Shown here one piece after another: positions 1 to 12,606 of a stretch of DNA of 64,000 nucleotides; positions within the stretch are counted from its first letter, which is position 1; each line of letters begins with the position of its first letter. Position numbers and translations under genes: made by a program. The notes under the pieces are model-generated. The model was not told where the DNA came from. It ran no database searches and saw only the letters and a program-made list of their open reading frames with translations. Source of the stretch: Chamaecrista fasciculata (taxonomy: Eukaryota; Streptophyta; Magnoliopsida; Fabales; Fabaceae); the NCBI GenBank assembly GCA_003254925.1, contig QANZ01033928.1, forward strand, positions 94,190 to 158,189. The letters are read 5' to 3'.

Positions 1-147
1 CAGGCCAAAAAATGAAAATGAAAATGCAAAAAGTTTATCCAAATCTGTGCTTGCTTACGTTAACATGTTTGACATCATGAATTTCTAATGAGAAGAATAT
101 TGTAATGCATGCAAGTTATGTATGGATGATCTTGATTTTGCTAACAG

Positions 148-1665
148 ATGTACAGCAGCGGTAATCCCACAAACATTGCAAATCCCATCAAAGAAGCCAG
201 TTTTCAGGTTGATATCAAGACAGTAAGTGGAAGGTTGAATTTGTATCAAACTACCCTCTGTGAGAAACTCTCGTGGGATAAACTCAAGTCTGATGCCAAT
301 CTTGATCCCCATGGCTACTTAAATACATATAATAAGGTTGATATCCAGTTGATATGCTGCCAATCTGATGCTAGTACACTGTGGCTTGTCCCAGCTGTTG
401 TTCGGACCAGATTAATCCAGTCACTTCAATGGGATAGTGAGATGGAAATATTTATTACCTGGATACTTACAAGGGACAGGCCAAAAGGTAAAGAGGTTGT
501 GAAATATAAAAGGCCTGTTGATCAACAAAATCTTCCAAGAGAGTCAGATGTTCAAAAGGTTCTTAATGGCTCTACAAACAGCTTTAGGATTTATGATGTT
601 TATCCGAGATTTTTCCGTGTTACTGGTTCTGGTGATGTTAGACCATTGGAAGTAGAGGTAATCACTTCCTGAGTAAATCTTTTTATTATCTTTCTTTCCC
701 TCTTGGTTAAACTAACTTTGTTAAATACTCCAAGTACTTATTTTGTTTTAATACTTTATTTTTTCCCCCTCCTTTTAATCTAACTTGTATTTTTTTTGTT
801 CACATGTTTTGTTTTTATTGAAAATATTAATAGTAAAGAATTATATCTTAGTCTTCTGCATATTTAGGTTCATGTATGATGTATCTGTATTGTAAATATG
901 TTATAGATTCTTTTACTGTACACAACTGAAGTGTGACTTTTCAGGATAATTCTGTTGGTGCTGATCTCGTGAGAAATCATGAGCAATATGAGTGGTGGTC
1001 TTTTCATAATATCAATTCATCAGATTCACGTGGATGTGGAGGTTTGACAGGACCCATGGCAATTATAGTATCTGAGGAAACACCCCCGCGTAAGTTGGAT
1101 TTGGCATTTTTCTCACTTATTTATTTCCAGACTCACTATGTTTGTCAAATTATTTCCTTGGATGGTGCTTCTGAAAGTATTTCACATTAATGGTACAGAG
1201 GGTATTCTTGGTGACACTCTAAGCAAATTTAGCATATGGGGTCTCTACATAACATTTGTTCTGGCTGTGGGTCGTTTTATTAGACTTCAATGCTCTGACT
1301 TAAGGATGAGAATTCCCTATGAGAACCTACCTTCCTGTGACAGGTACTGGAGTTCTTTTCCCAGATGGCTTTACACAATAAAGATAAAATTTCCCATTCC
1401 CATTGAATCTATCAATCTTCTTGGACATGATTTAACAGACTTTTATTCTACTAGGGGATTTTTGGCTCTCAGTCTTATGGAGATAGCTTATGACTTGGTA
1501 ATATTACTTGTTGGATGGTTTTAATGCAGGTTGATAGCTATCTGCGAGGATATTTATGCTGCGAGAGCAGAGGGTGAGCTGGGAGTTGAAGAGGTCCTTT
1601 ACTGGACGTTAGTGAAAATATATAGGTCTCCCCACATGCTACTCGAGTACACCAAACCTGACTAA
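148..1665 (+). CDS. PIEZO: PIEZO mechanosensitive ion channel, 3' end (partial gene)
   Basis: C-terminal part of a plant PIEZO protein, a trimeric mechanically gated cation channel. The gene enters from the left edge, and bases 1-147 look like intron. Exons read by eye: 148-657, 945-1089, 1199-1343, 1530-1665. All have GT/AG borders and phases that join cleanly; the stop is TAA at 1663. The first exon holds the extracellular cap region (MYSSGNPTNIANPIKEASFQ) and ends near FFRVTGSGDVRPLEVE. The third carries the last membrane helix (SIWGLYITFVLAVGRFIRL). The fourth gives the cytoplasmic tail with IYAARAEGELGVEEVLYW and RSPHMLLEYTK, both very conserved in PIEZO. About 312 residues are present of a family usually over 2,000 long. 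Family assignment is strong. The first exon may begin inside a longer exon only if the AG at 146-147 is not the acceptor. Confidence 0.9.
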
Positions 1666-2609
1666 CGAGTAACAAGGCTTGAATTGAAGGTCTCAAATCG
1701 CATTTTTAAACTGTCCTGCAAGCTTAGTGACACCACACACCACGTATGTACTTACGGATCACTAAGCAATACAATACAATACAAAGCAACAACGGCATAT
1801 CCAGAAATACAAGGCAGTATAACGATCTTCGCCTCCAGGACATCACATTATCATTTTCCAAACTGATTCTTTAAACTGAAAAGTCATTTTCTTGCCTGCT
1901 GGGACTTCCATACCATTCAGGTACACTGACTAATCAAAAGGCAAAAATCTTCATCCGCAGATTGACGAGCTAGACATCTTGACCGTGATTTATGCTCATG
2001 ATTTCAAATAATTTTTTTGGATGTATAATGTATATATATTGTACAATGCAGTTAATTTATAGTTGAGGCATATTTAGTTGGTTTTATGATTTTATACTCG
2101 TTCTCCTACCCTCTCACTTTCCTTGCGCCTCCTATTTCTTCTACCCATGTGAAAAACTTTTTTTGTGAATTTTCCTGTTTGGCTTTTTTTTTTTTGTTTA
2201 AAAATGGGAAAAATGCATGCTTTCAAACTTCAATATTGCTAACCTTTTGTGGCATTTCTTGGGTATACCTCATGGGGTTTGGGATGTGTGCCTTTCTTTA
2301 GAGAGAGAAGCTTCAGCTATAGAGTTTTGTGTCTATCTCTCTCTTTTCATGACACATTTCTCTAGATAATTGATGGAAATCAAAATTATGATAGGAGAGA
2401 GATCGACACAAAAACTCCATGGCTTTTTATAGCAAAACACTCTCTCTTCTTATCAAATCAAAAGTTAATATAAAAATTTGATGAAAGAATAATTGATGGA
2501 AAGAGAGATAATATGTAAAACTCTAGTGCTTGAACAAGAGTTTTATAGCATTTTCCTAGATTCAAAGAAAGGGAACGAACAATGTGGAGTTGCGGACTTA
2601 TGCTTGTGA
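1666..2609. other. PIEZO 3' UTR and intergenic DNA
   Basis: Downstream of the PIEZO stop. The first few hundred bases are probably 3' UTR. The rest is AT-rich with T runs and I see no coding pattern, RNA gene or paired repeat in it. Confidence 0.5.
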
Positions 2610-2618
2610 TTAAAATTA

Positions 2619-3838
2619 GGCAAAACACCCTTTCATGCCCCTCAGTGATTTTCAGTTATGCCCTTAACGTTTCATTTTGTTCAGACATGCCCTCAATGTG
2701 CAACCAACGTTTCAATTATGCCCTCAATTTTGACTCAATGCACATGTGGCAATTTTTTTTGCTTATGTGTCATTTTTTTTGTTTGACTTGATTACGTGGC
2801 ATCATGACTGGCATTCTTATTTTTTTTTTCCACCTTGGCATGATGACTGGATTTACATTTTTGAACATAAAAATTGAGTAAACTAGCAAATCAGTCCCTG
2901 GATTTACATTTTTCATCATCTTCATTCATTTTAGTCCCAAATTCTCAAAATAAAATTGTAAAGTGTCCCAAAACACTTCCAAACATTTCAATTTAATCCT
3001 TAAAAGTATTAAAAATCCTAAAACCTAAATTCTAAAATTCTAAACCCTCAAAATAATTCACACCGTTCTTCTCTCCCGTGTACGTGGTAGATGAAAATGA
3101 TTGAAATGATTGAGAGGAGAAAAGCTTCGATTGTGTCCGGAAGATCAAACTGGAGAGATGTGAGGGGTAGAGCAAATTTGAGGAAGAGAAAGTGGTTGCG
3201 CATGGATCCTGAGTAGTTGGGCTGCGAACTGGGGACGGCGAAGTCAATCGATGAAGATGGTGATTTGTGCCGTCACGCCGCCGGAGCAGGCTATGGATAG
3301 CTCTTGACATTGGATTTGGAACTCCGTCGCCGACCACCACGTACACGGGAGAGAAGAACGGTGTGAATTATTTGGAGGGTTTAGAATTTTAGAGTTTAGG
3401 TTTTAGGGTTTTTAATACTTCTAAGGACTAAATTGAAATGTTTGGAAGTGTTTTGGGACACTTTACAATTTTATTTTGAGAATTTGGGACTAAAATNTCC
3501 AAAGGGTACCAAAGTGTTAATGGAGAATACCACAGGGTATCAAAGTGTCATGTTTCAAACCACAGGGTACCAAAGTGAAATAGGGTCAAACCACAGGGTA
3601 CCAAAGTGTAATTTACCCAAAAAAAAAATAAGAATGCCCAGTCATGATGCCACGTAATCAAGTCAAACAAAAAAATGACACATAAGCAAAAAAAAATTGC
3701 CACATGTGCATTGAGTCAAAATTGAGGGCATAATTGAAACGTTGGTTGCACATTGAGGGCATGTCTGAACAAAATAAAACGTTAAGGGCATAACTGAAAA
3801 TCACTGCAAACGTTAGGGGCATGAGAGGGTGTTTTGCC
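2619..3838. mobile_element. Long-TIR Mutator-like element (about 1.2 kb) with nested palindrome
   Basis: The ends are inverted copies of each other for about 210 bp (2619-2828 and 3628-3838, starting GGCAAAACACCC). The element is flanked on both sides by the perfect 9-bp direct repeat TTAAAATTA (2610-2618 and 3839-3847). A 9-bp target duplication with long inverted ends is the mark of the Mutator superfamily. No transposase is visible, so it is non-autonomous. Inside are a second inverted repeat (2931-3095 against 3334-3497), a core of about 240 bp that is less AT-rich, and several copies of a CACAGGGTACCAAAGTG motif (3527-3612). The short open frames here are by-products of the repeats. Confidence 0.85.
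2931..3497. repeat. Inner inverted repeat with GC-richer core
   Basis: Arms 2931-3095 and 3334-3497 are near-perfect reverse complements. Both include TTAGTCCCAAATTCTCAAAA at the outside and a CCCGTGTACGTGGT motif at the inside. The spacer 3096-3333 is richer in G+C than its surroundings and could be a captured gene piece, but I do not recognise it. A transcript would fold into a hairpin of about 160 bp. Confidence 0.75.
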
Positions 3839-3847
3839 TTAAAATTA

Positions 3848-5489
3848 TTTTGGCGGAGATATTTTCTTCGGTATAACACATCAAAATAAAAGTAAAATTG
3901 TTATAACTAATTACTAATGAGATTTCATATTAATTTTATCCTTTATTTAATTTACGTATGATGTTTTTCCTTTATCTTGCTATAGTAAATATATTTATCA
4001 TACCTAAACTTGACTACTGTCATACTGTACAACTCTGTCTCCTCTCTTCTTGTTCCTAAGTCTTTTTATACTTAATTTCTAATTTTTTTAATTGACAAAA
4101 AAAATCTTTAAGCTTTTAAGTTTTAGTAAAAAGATCATCTTGTAACTTTCTCTAAAACGTTAATTATTTACTAACTTGGACTTTATGTGAGCAAGAAAAG
4201 CATTACATTAAAGTTTAATTCAAAGATATCCCCTTATATAGCATATAAAAAATCTGATGGCTGAACAGAAGAAAGTATTTGGTTTAAGTGAAAATTTTGG
4301 AAATTTCTTTTTAAGGTTTGAACAAAATGTCTCAAAGTTAATGGATCTTTTCCCCTTTTCTTACCGTTTAAAATATATTATATTAGCAGAAACCTTAATT
4401 TAATATTACTAAATCACGTAAAGGAAAAACGTACATATAAAGTATTGCCTTTTTGGCCAAATAAATATATAATCTTCTATATGACAATAAAGTATGAGGA
4501 TACTCTTCCAAATAAGGCCCAAAAAAAAAAATAGGATACTCTTCCAAAACTTGTTGTACTTTCGATCTCGGTAATATCTTTTGGATGGAATATGAATGTG
4601 GAATAGAATGGCTGAAATCTAAGCGAGAGTTTCAATTGCTTCACCTCTTTTTTTTTTTTTTTATTTGATTTAAGGAGATGTTTAGTACGCGAGATAATAA
4701 TAATTTATAGAATATTATATTCACCTTAGTGATTTAATCTCATGAAAGTTAAGGTGCACTTTAAAAATAGAATTTTTATTTTAAAAATACAAATTTACCT
4801 CAAAATTTTAAAAAAATAATAATGCACCTTAGAATTTATCTCAGAATTTTTATGTAAAGTGACAAAGAGTTATTGCTTCTTTAAAATTATGAGATAAGTT
4901 TGTATTTTCAAAATAGAAATTCCATTTTTAGAGTGCAATTAATACACCTTAATAAGTGACATTGGGCACTTGTGAGCATTACCCATTTTTTTTATAAGAA
5001 ACTAACAAAATATAAATGAAAGTAAAATGATCCTTACAAATGTTCAGAGAATTTCGAAACGCACAAAAATAAGTTCTACACAGAAGAAATCTTAAGGACT
5101 AATAGATCCTATATGAAATAAAATAATAAATCATAAGGATACAAATCATTAATAAATGTATTGTCAACAAACTATTTAATCTCATACTTACTGTTTACCA
5201 GAGAAGAAATCATCATCTTAAGTGTAGATACTTCCACTATAAAAGCTTGAAAACATGGTAAGAAGGTCACCACTAAGTAGGACTGAACCAGATCTTAACA
5301 GAAACAATACTCATAGAGAGAACACACCACATAAGGAGAAAATACTATTCAAAGAAGACATAACCAGATATGAGAAAAGCACCACCAAAATAGGAGATTA
5401 AATCAAATTTGAATTTATTAAAATAAAAAAAAAAAAGAAAGAGAAGAAGGANACATATACACACTCATACACCTTAAACAAGGTAAGTG
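3848..5489. other. AT-rich intergenic DNA
   Basis: No gene seen. It has long A and T tracts and an isolated N at 5452. A loose inverted pair around 4745-4930 (sequence like AAGGTGCACTTTAAAAATAG against its complement) suggests a decayed MITE, but I could not fix its ends. Confidence 0.4.
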
Positions 5490-5734
5490 ATGAATCTCTC
5501 TACAGATCTTACCCTGACTTCCCACTCCCTCTAACTTGAGCTTCGGAGTGAATTCACAGGGGCCTCCCCCTGTGAATCCTTCTTGCAGGTTTCAAGTTCC
5601 TCAGGAGGTGGACAAGGATCGCAGGGAGCCCCCTGTGCTTCCTCTTCCGCAGGATCCGACGACCCCAGCCCCTCGGAGACTGCAACACGTTGAGAACTCA
5701 AGGTTAGTCCTCCTCGGATCCAGCTTTGTAGTTT
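5490..5734 (+). repeat. Possible LTR/leader fragment of a Ty3-type element
   Basis: A GC-rich island in AT-rich DNA. It contains TAACTTGAGCTTCGGAGTG followed by a short G/C-rich stretch and TTGCAGG. A closely similar string, TAACTTGAGCGTTAGAGTG then GCAGGCCCCTGTGAAG, occurs at 56814-56870. Motifs like this are common in the LTR and leader of plant Ty3-type retrotransposons. No protein domains of such an element are next to it, so this would be a fragment. Confidence 0.4.
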
Positions 5735-6010
5735 TCACTTTGTAGCTTAGATCATGAGACAAACTCCAATTAGCAAGCCAGTATGCACACTTGTTGGCTT
5801 CTCTATAAATATGTTTCAGCTCCACAATCCAACATTCGCTAAGGAGATTCCTAATTTGTTGCACAATGTTGAAGATTTCTTCCCCTATAGTCTTGGTAGA
5901 GAAGATTAATTAGACAACAATCATAGAGTCACACTCGATAATAATATTATTCAGCTTCATTTTCTTGGTAAGACGAAGACCATCATAAATTTCTTATATT
6001 TCGGCTTTAA
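5735..6010 (-). pseudogene. RNase H-like (RVT_3) fragment, retroelement or relict
   Basis: Read on the minus strand this gives IYDGLRLTKKMKLNNIIIEC, then DSM, a stop, and further on ELKHIYREANKCAYWLANWS. The E-D spacing and the HIYREANKCA-x-LAN pattern are typical of the RNase H-like RVT_3 domain found at the end of plant LINEs and in related host genes. In the last motif a Y replaces the usual catalytic D (CADxLA). The in-frame stop after DSMIVV and the altered residue make it non-functional. A piece of about 39 bp around 5830-5871 recurs inside the small element at 12085-12445. Confidence 0.65.
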
Positions 6011-7640
6011 AAGCAGAGCAACGACAAAATAATATTGAATATACCTAGAACTATTAAAGTTGAACCAAACACATAAATATAACATTCTTAAAAATATCAT
6101 AAAATGATCCTAAGAATATTTTAATTCATCTAAAGAGATTTTGTTTTATTTTCTTGATAATTATATTATTGAGAATCACATATCCAAGAGTATGAATATG
6201 GAAACTAAAAAAATAATTTGTGTTACAAAAACTCTATAGAATATATATTTTTTATTTTGTTTTTCCAATAAAACGACGGGTAGTTTCTTTTGAAACAAAA
6301 AGATTAAATTTTCGAATTCTTCTCTCTAAAAGACAAAGGCTAATAGGAAGTTCAAATGCCTATTCATTCCACTTATTTGATGTATGAGAAGCTTACTCGA
6401 TGAAAATACAATCCAAATGGCGTTTCAATGCTTATTTTCCAATAGATTTTCCGCCCTCTCAAAAGTATTGTATATCTAACTAATTGAATTTTCGGCCCAA
6501 AAAAAAATTTAATTGAATTAGTTTCACGCGAATTTCATTTTTAAAGAGTAAAATTATATATGCATTTTTTTTTGGGTAAGGAAATTATGTATGCATTTCC
6601 GTTCCAGTAAAACTACAAAATCCAAAATGATGATATTTCAAGAATCAAATTTAAGAATATTAAATGTATGTCCTTAAAAATTAAAACAGCTAACATGGAC
6701 AAAAATTTAAGTTTCTATATGAGCAAATTTCCTTTTTAACGCATTCTTTTTTTTCAAAAAAAAAATGCTTTCCAAATCATTGTCAGCAATGCTCTCTCAA
6801 AAATTGGTATAGTTTAAAGTCTGGATTTGAGACTTTGCTAATAGAATCAATTTCATTAGAAGATTCTTCAATAAAAAAATAATTATAATTACGTGAGTCA
6901 AATTTAAATTAGTCGAGATAAAATAATAGAGATCGATGTTAACGTAATGAATTTGTATTTAGATCTCATTAAGAAAGGTGCAGGTGCTCGAGTAATATAG
7001 AAATGCAAAAATAATAGCATCCAAACGGGCGCGAAGATGGAACCGTCAACGGTTATTAGATTCATTGGCAAAAAAAAAACGGCTATTAGATTCATTCTAG
7101 TTATTGTTAGTTTTTATGATTATGCTTATAGAGCATGTTATTGCGTCTTTAAGCTATAACCTGAGTGTCACTATCAACGAGTACAATAATGTGAATGCTT
7201 AGATGTTATGGGTTGTGGATGTTGAGTTTGTATTCTCTACCGTTTTTTCAATATAAAAAAAAGTGTTAGACATTATCTTGAATATCTTGAATAGAATTAT
7301 CTCCGATAAATAATACTTAAAACTAAAAAAAAATTATTTAAGCAAAACTCGAAAATAAAAAAAGAAAAAAATAAAGTCTTTGAGTGATATAAACGCTGGA
7401 TTTGCAGGTAGTATTGGGTAGAAGCCAAATGGGAATAACCGCAAGCGTCGTTTACCCCATAAGTTGCGCCCAACGCCCACCCCAAGTATAAATATTAAAT
7501 AGAGAATTCCAATTTCTAATTTCCAAAACCCAAACAGTGAGGCGCACACTGCAGACACGAACTCCACACTCTCCACACCGAATCCGCACCTAAATGCCTT
7601 GGAACTCCATTTTCTTTCTTTAACGTTCCCTTCCTTCTTC
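6011..7640. other. Intergenic DNA and upstream region of the RING gene
   Basis: AT-rich with no convincing gene. The right third, from about 7400, becomes less AT-rich and leads into the probable first exon of the RF298-like gene, so it should contain that promoter. I could not identify a convincing TATA box. Confidence 0.4.
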
Positions 7641-7679
7641 TCCATATTGCTGCCACACTTTATCTAATGCGTCTTTCCG

Positions 7680-8215
7680 GTACGTTCCGTTTCTTTTTCT
7701 ATTAGAGATTGGAGTTTTCGCCTCTTTTTCTGGATTCTTTTTTCTCAATTTCTGGATTGTCTTGACGGCGTTTAAACCTGGCCATTGGGTTTTAATACCA
7801 TCGGCGTTTTTTTCTGTATTGGGTTGTCAGTCTTGTATTGGAATATAGGCTGCACTTGGCTTCCATGCGTGCTCTCTGTTTTCACTATATTAGCTATGCA
7901 CAGAAGCTGTTTGTTTCACGAGTTTCAATTCTAATAGGGTCTTTTTCGATCTTTTTTGAGCTTTTTTTTTACGGGGCATTACTCATTTAGCTCCCAGCGC
8001 CGCAATTCTCTACTGAGGTATGGTTTTTATTGTTCTTGTTCTTTATAGTTCCTTCACCTTTTCGGTGTTGATACGATTCATTGCTGCCGAGTGCTGATTT
8101 TTTAGGGCACTATAGCCTTGCTTAGTTCTTCGTGGATTTTATTTACCGTTTTATTGTGCTTCTTGTTTTCCAAATTTCTTAATCCCTCCTTTGACATATG
8201 GCTAATTATCTGTAG
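7680..8215 (+). other. Probable 5' UTR intron of the RF298-like gene
   Basis: The sequence TTTCCG|GTACGT at 7674-7685 and CTGTAG at 8210-8215 form a good plant intron pair with a T-rich body. The start codon at 8270 lies 54 bases after the acceptor. This is inference from splice motifs only. Confidence 0.5.
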
Positions 8216-8269
8216 ATAGGAAGATTGATAGGCAAAGATTTTGCGCACTTCATCCATATTGTTCACGGA

Positions 8270-11171
8270 ATGGATAAAAGGGCTGATTGTTCTGTTGACA
8301 GCACGCCAGGAGAAGGAAGTAAGAACAAAAGAAAATTACCTCATGCCTCTAAACTTCCTAATCCTAATATCACCTCCTCATCCCTGATTGAGTTCCCTCC
8401 GTATGAATTATCAGCTAAGATTTCTGGAAGCCCCGAGGCTGAAATTGCTTCATCGGAGGTGCAGTCACATAAGTCTAGAGAAGAACCAGAAGTTCAAGTG
8501 CATGAACTTGTAGACTGGATTGATCCTATTGCAAGTCCGCTTGAGGAATTACTGTTGTCTAACTTGCAAGCAGTTTTTGCCAGCGCAATCAAGCAGATTG
8601 TTGAATTGGGCTATAGTGAAGATGAGGTTGGAAAGGCCATCTCAGGGAAGGGCCTATACATAGAGGAGGGGGATCCTGTGTCAAACATTGTGCAGGAAAC
8701 TATTAATTTTTTGAATGGAAAAGATGTTATTCCTAGAGACATTGTCTTTGAGGATTTCCAGCACCTGCTGCATTATACCATGGTGGAGATGATCAGTGTG
8801 CTTTGTGAAGTTAGACCCTCCTTAACAGTCAGTGAAGCAATGTGGTTGTTGCTTATATTTGACTTGAACATTTTCCAAGCCTGTGAAATGGATGAACATC
8901 ATTTGAGTAGTTCTGTCAGTAAGGGAGAAAACTCTGCTAGTTGTATCAATCCCCAGTCAAAGTCAGGGATTCAGGGCTCCAATATTTCAACTTGCGTTAC
9001 AACCAATATCCAGAAGGATTCATCTTCCAGTCGCCAGAATAATATGTCTGAAGCACCGAAGTTTGGAAGTTTCACAAATTTTCCCAATAATCAAAGTCCT
9101 CTTGCTTCAAAAGGAGTAAAGGTTGAGGCAGAAAAAGCTTCTTTGGCATACACTCCAGAGAAATCATCACTCCCTTCCAGGGAGTGTGCACAGGCTGCAC
9201 CTAAATTAGCTGCCTCGGAAGGTAAGTCAGGACCTTGCAAGCGGCATGACAAAAAAGAAATAGCAGCATTTCGGAAGAAGTACCTTCATATGGAGCATAT
9301 CGAGAAAACGGTTAGGACTTGTCAAAAAGGGGGTTTCAAATCGGGGGGGAAACTTACAAAGATGAGTTTTGTTGAAAAAAGACTCAAGACACCATCTGAA
9401 ATTCGTTGTCAGCACATGAAAGGTGGCTCCTCAAGTAAAACAAGGACTGAAGTTTCTTCAATCCATGGAATGTGCTGCCAGGTTTCAACCAACACTGCAT
9501 CTGATTTACCTGCTGGAGATAGTTCTGGAACTTTGCCTGCGAAGGTTGCAATGTCTTCTGTTGTCAGTACCAAGAATTTAACATCAGACAAGAAATCCAC
9601 GCCAACATCTGAGCTAAATGCATCTGACAGTCAAAAGATTTTTGATTACTGTGCTGGTATTCCATATGACAAGTCTTCTGGTAAATATCTCCCACGAGAT
9701 CAGAAGGACAAATTGATCTTGAAGCTAGTCCTGCAGATGCAAAAATTGAAGGATGAGCTGAAAAGCTGGAATGACTGGGCACAAGAGAAGATTAGGCAAG
9801 CTACGCAGAGGCTTATCAAGAACCAGGCTGAGCTCAACATTCTGAGGAAGGAGAAGCAAGAAGCAGAAATGTACAAAAAGGAGAAGAAAATCTTGGAGGA
9901 GAATGCCGTGAAGAGGATATCTGAGATGGAGAATGCCGTGGCAAATGCTACTAGTCAAATTGAGAGTGCCAATTCTGCTGCTCACACGCTTGAGGGGGAT
10001 AATTCAGGGCTGAAGGAGGAGTTAGCTGCTGCAAAGTTGTGGGCTGTAAGGTCAATGGCGAGTTATCAACAAGCATTGGAGCGAGAGCAGATGGCTCTTA
10101 AAAAGGTCCAGTTGTGTGAGAACCAGAAGGGTTTGCTCCTAGATGAACTTGAGAGAGAGAAGCACAAACTAGCTAATTTACAAAAGAAGGTAGACAAGGA
10201 GAAAAGTCTTCAAGTTAAGGCTGAGGTATGTGCCATTGAATTGTTGTAGATCGCTCTAAAAACTTTGCCCCTTTTTTGCATAATTTTAGATTGGTTGAGA
10301 GGGGAAATAACGGCTTAAATAATTTACCATATAAATTACTTTTGACTTCAGGATCTTAAAAGACATGTTGAAAACTGAGAGTTGATTGATTTAATTGATT
10401 CATTGACGAATCTAATCAAACTAGAAAAAATGTTGGAATGGAGTACATATTAGTGTATACTCAGTTAAATAATTTGTAAGGCAGGTCATTCTACCCTCGC
10501 AATTTTAACTCCGGCAATTATATTTTATAAATAGATACTTGCTCAAGTACCGAGATTTCTGTGCTATTTGTGGGCCCACTGTTATAAATCCTACCATTCT
10601 TTCTTATGTAAATGAGAATATGCTACAGGGTAGAATGGAACGATTGAGAGTAGAAAAAGAAAAGCTCCTTGCCCAGGCTGCATCCATTAGAAAGGAAAGA
10701 GAGCAACTTGAAGCACGCGCAAAAGTTGAGGAAGATATGATTAGAAAGAAGGCGACTACTGATATGCAGAAATATGAGGAAGATATCGTGAAGCTTGAGA
10801 AAGAGTTGGCTGAATTGAAATTGAAGTCCGAGTCTGAAAAAATAGCAGCACTCCGTAGGGGCATTGATGGAAGAAACGATAGTTGCTCAAGAAACCACAA
10901 GACTACTCCAATTGCGAAGAAAAAAGGGAAATCTAATGTGTGTCAAATGATGGAAAGTTTCCAAAACAATTTGGGAGATGGAAGTTTGAGGAGGGAGCAG
11001 GAGTGTGTCATGTGCCTATCAGAGGAGATGTCAGTAGTTTTTCTGCCTTGTGCTCATCAGGTTGTCTGTGCAAAATGCAATCAGCTTCATGAGAAACAAG
11101 GGATGCAGGACTGTCCTTCCTGTAGGGCCCCTATCAAGCGAAGGATTCAAGCTCGATTTGCAAGGAAGTGA
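8270..11171 (+). CDS. RING-type E3 ubiquitin ligase, RF298/RF4-like
   Basis: Two coding exons, 8270-10225 and 10629-11171, join in phase 0 (GAG|GTATGT ... CTACAG|GG) into about 832 residues, the size usual for RF298/RF4. The first in-frame ATG is 8270 (MDKRADCS). Order of parts: basic N-terminus; a conserved helical segment around 80-155 with VELGYSEDEVGKAI, resembling a UBA-like fold; a low-complexity middle; long coiled coils from about 485 to 735; and a C-terminal C3HC4 RING (CVMCLSEEMSVVFLPCAHQV, then CAKC and CPSC). The RING recruits a ubiquitin-charged E2, and the coiled coil probably mediates dimer or partner binding. Substrates are unknown. An upstream frame can be extended only from a TTG, so I reject that start. 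Confidence 0.9.
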
Positions 11172-12075
11172 AGTAGCAAGTTAGATTGTTAGACCTTTAG
11201 GCATGGATAGCCATAGGAATGTTGATTGCGGAAGAAACACTGACAATTTTAGAGGATTCTTATAAGAGGTTCCTTTGGAATCCACTTTAAGCATTATGAT
11301 AACATTTCATCCCCAGGCCTTTTTATTTTTTTCTTAATGTTGTTTTTTTACTCTTAAGCAAGTCATAGATGAAAAAAGAATGGTGCTGATAGACAGTAAC
11401 CTGTAAATCCCATATATGCTTTTACATAAAATAAAGTACTTTGATACCTGATATGATCAATGCCTTTCATACTTCATGAGTAATAATGTAGTAATCTGTG
11501 GGTTGTATGTATGACTTTAAACTAGGTCCTTGTGAAAACCTTTCGATGTAGTAACTTCTGAAATGAGTTTCTATGTGTGGCTTTTGTCCGTGGGCTGACG
11601 GTTCCAGTTTCACCAATGAGATAATGAATTTTTATACATGAAAGACAGAATTATTCATAATTTGCTAGTATACACTAATATCCAGTTCAATGGTCAAAAT
11701 AAAATTTACTCTACAATTTAAAAACCAAAATAAGAATGAGATATTGACAGAAAAAAAAAATTCAAAACCAACGGAAGCGAATCAATAATGATTTCCCCTG
11801 ATTTTGAGTCTCCATCATACACAAGCACACATGCAGCATCATGGTGTTCGCAGACATAGGAAAGCCCGATTATGCAGTTGTTGTTGTTAGAAAAAATTAT
11901 TATTATTATAATTAGTATTGAAAGCATGATTTAGTCCTACTGCCGTCGGATGAGGATGCTTAATTTTAGGAATAGTGGATTTGCACCAGCTTCTATGCTT
12001 TAGTTTACTTTGATTCATTCATCCGGTTGTAGTGGATACTAAATAGGAGTAGCGGCGATTTATTTTCATTTTTAT
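11172..12075. other. 3' UTR of the RING gene and intergenic DNA
   Basis: The first 250-300 bases are probably 3' UTR, with AATAAA-like strings near 11429 (AAAATAAAGT). Beyond that I see AT-rich DNA without coding signals. Confidence 0.45.
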
Positions 12076-12084
12076 TTTATTTAA

Positions 12085-12445
12085 GGCTAAAGTGCACTTT
12101 TGGTCTCAAGATTTTGGCAAAGGTCTCAACATTGTGCAGCAAATTAGGAATCTCCTTAGCTAATTTCCATCTTTTGCCATTAAAGATGATCTGACATACT
12201 AAGTCAAATGATAACATGACAAATATGGGTGAAATGAATTTAACGGCAGATAATGGATAAAAATCAGTTTGGGACCAACGGTGAGACGTTTTCACAAGTT
12301 ATAAGATCAAAATTGCAACAGAAAAAGTTATGGGACCAAATTGAGACATCTGCCAAAGTTATGAGACCAAAATCGCAATAAAAAAAGTCTTGGGACCAAA
12401 TTGAGACCTTTGCCAAAGTTATGGGACCAAAAGTGTACTTTAGCC
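12085..12445. mobile_element. Small TIR element (361 bp), Mutator-like MITE
   Basis: Ends are inverted: GGCTAAAGTGCACTTTTGGT on the left and the complement of GGCTAAAGTACACTTTTGGT on the right. Flanks TTTATTTAA (12076-12084) and TTTATTTTA (12446-12454) match at eight of nine bases, consistent with an old 9-bp target duplication. The right arm contains three direct repeats of a unit like TGGGACCAAATTGAGACCT. Near the left end, about 39 bp (12125-12163) match the RNase H-like fragment at 5830-5871, a probable captured snippet. It sits about 160 bp upstream of the GH3 pseudogene start. Confidence 0.75.
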
Positions 12446-12606
12446 TTTATTTTATTAAATGTAATTTTCTATTATATATATACGTCAGTGAAATATATGG
12501 AAAATTCAAGTTATTTCTCTCATCTTCATCTTATGTGATTTCTTCCATCATAAAAATAATCCCAACAGTTGTATCCTATTATTATTAACGTCTCCAATCC
12601 ATTGAT

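Noticed and set aside
3032-3346. 104-codon minus-strand frame in the 2619-3838 element
   Set aside because: It runs across the arms and core of a palindrome and has no conserved pattern; explained by the repeat.
8225-8269. Upstream extension of the RING protein by 15 residues
   Set aside because: It begins with TTG, not ATG, and follows directly after a probable 5' UTR intron acceptor.
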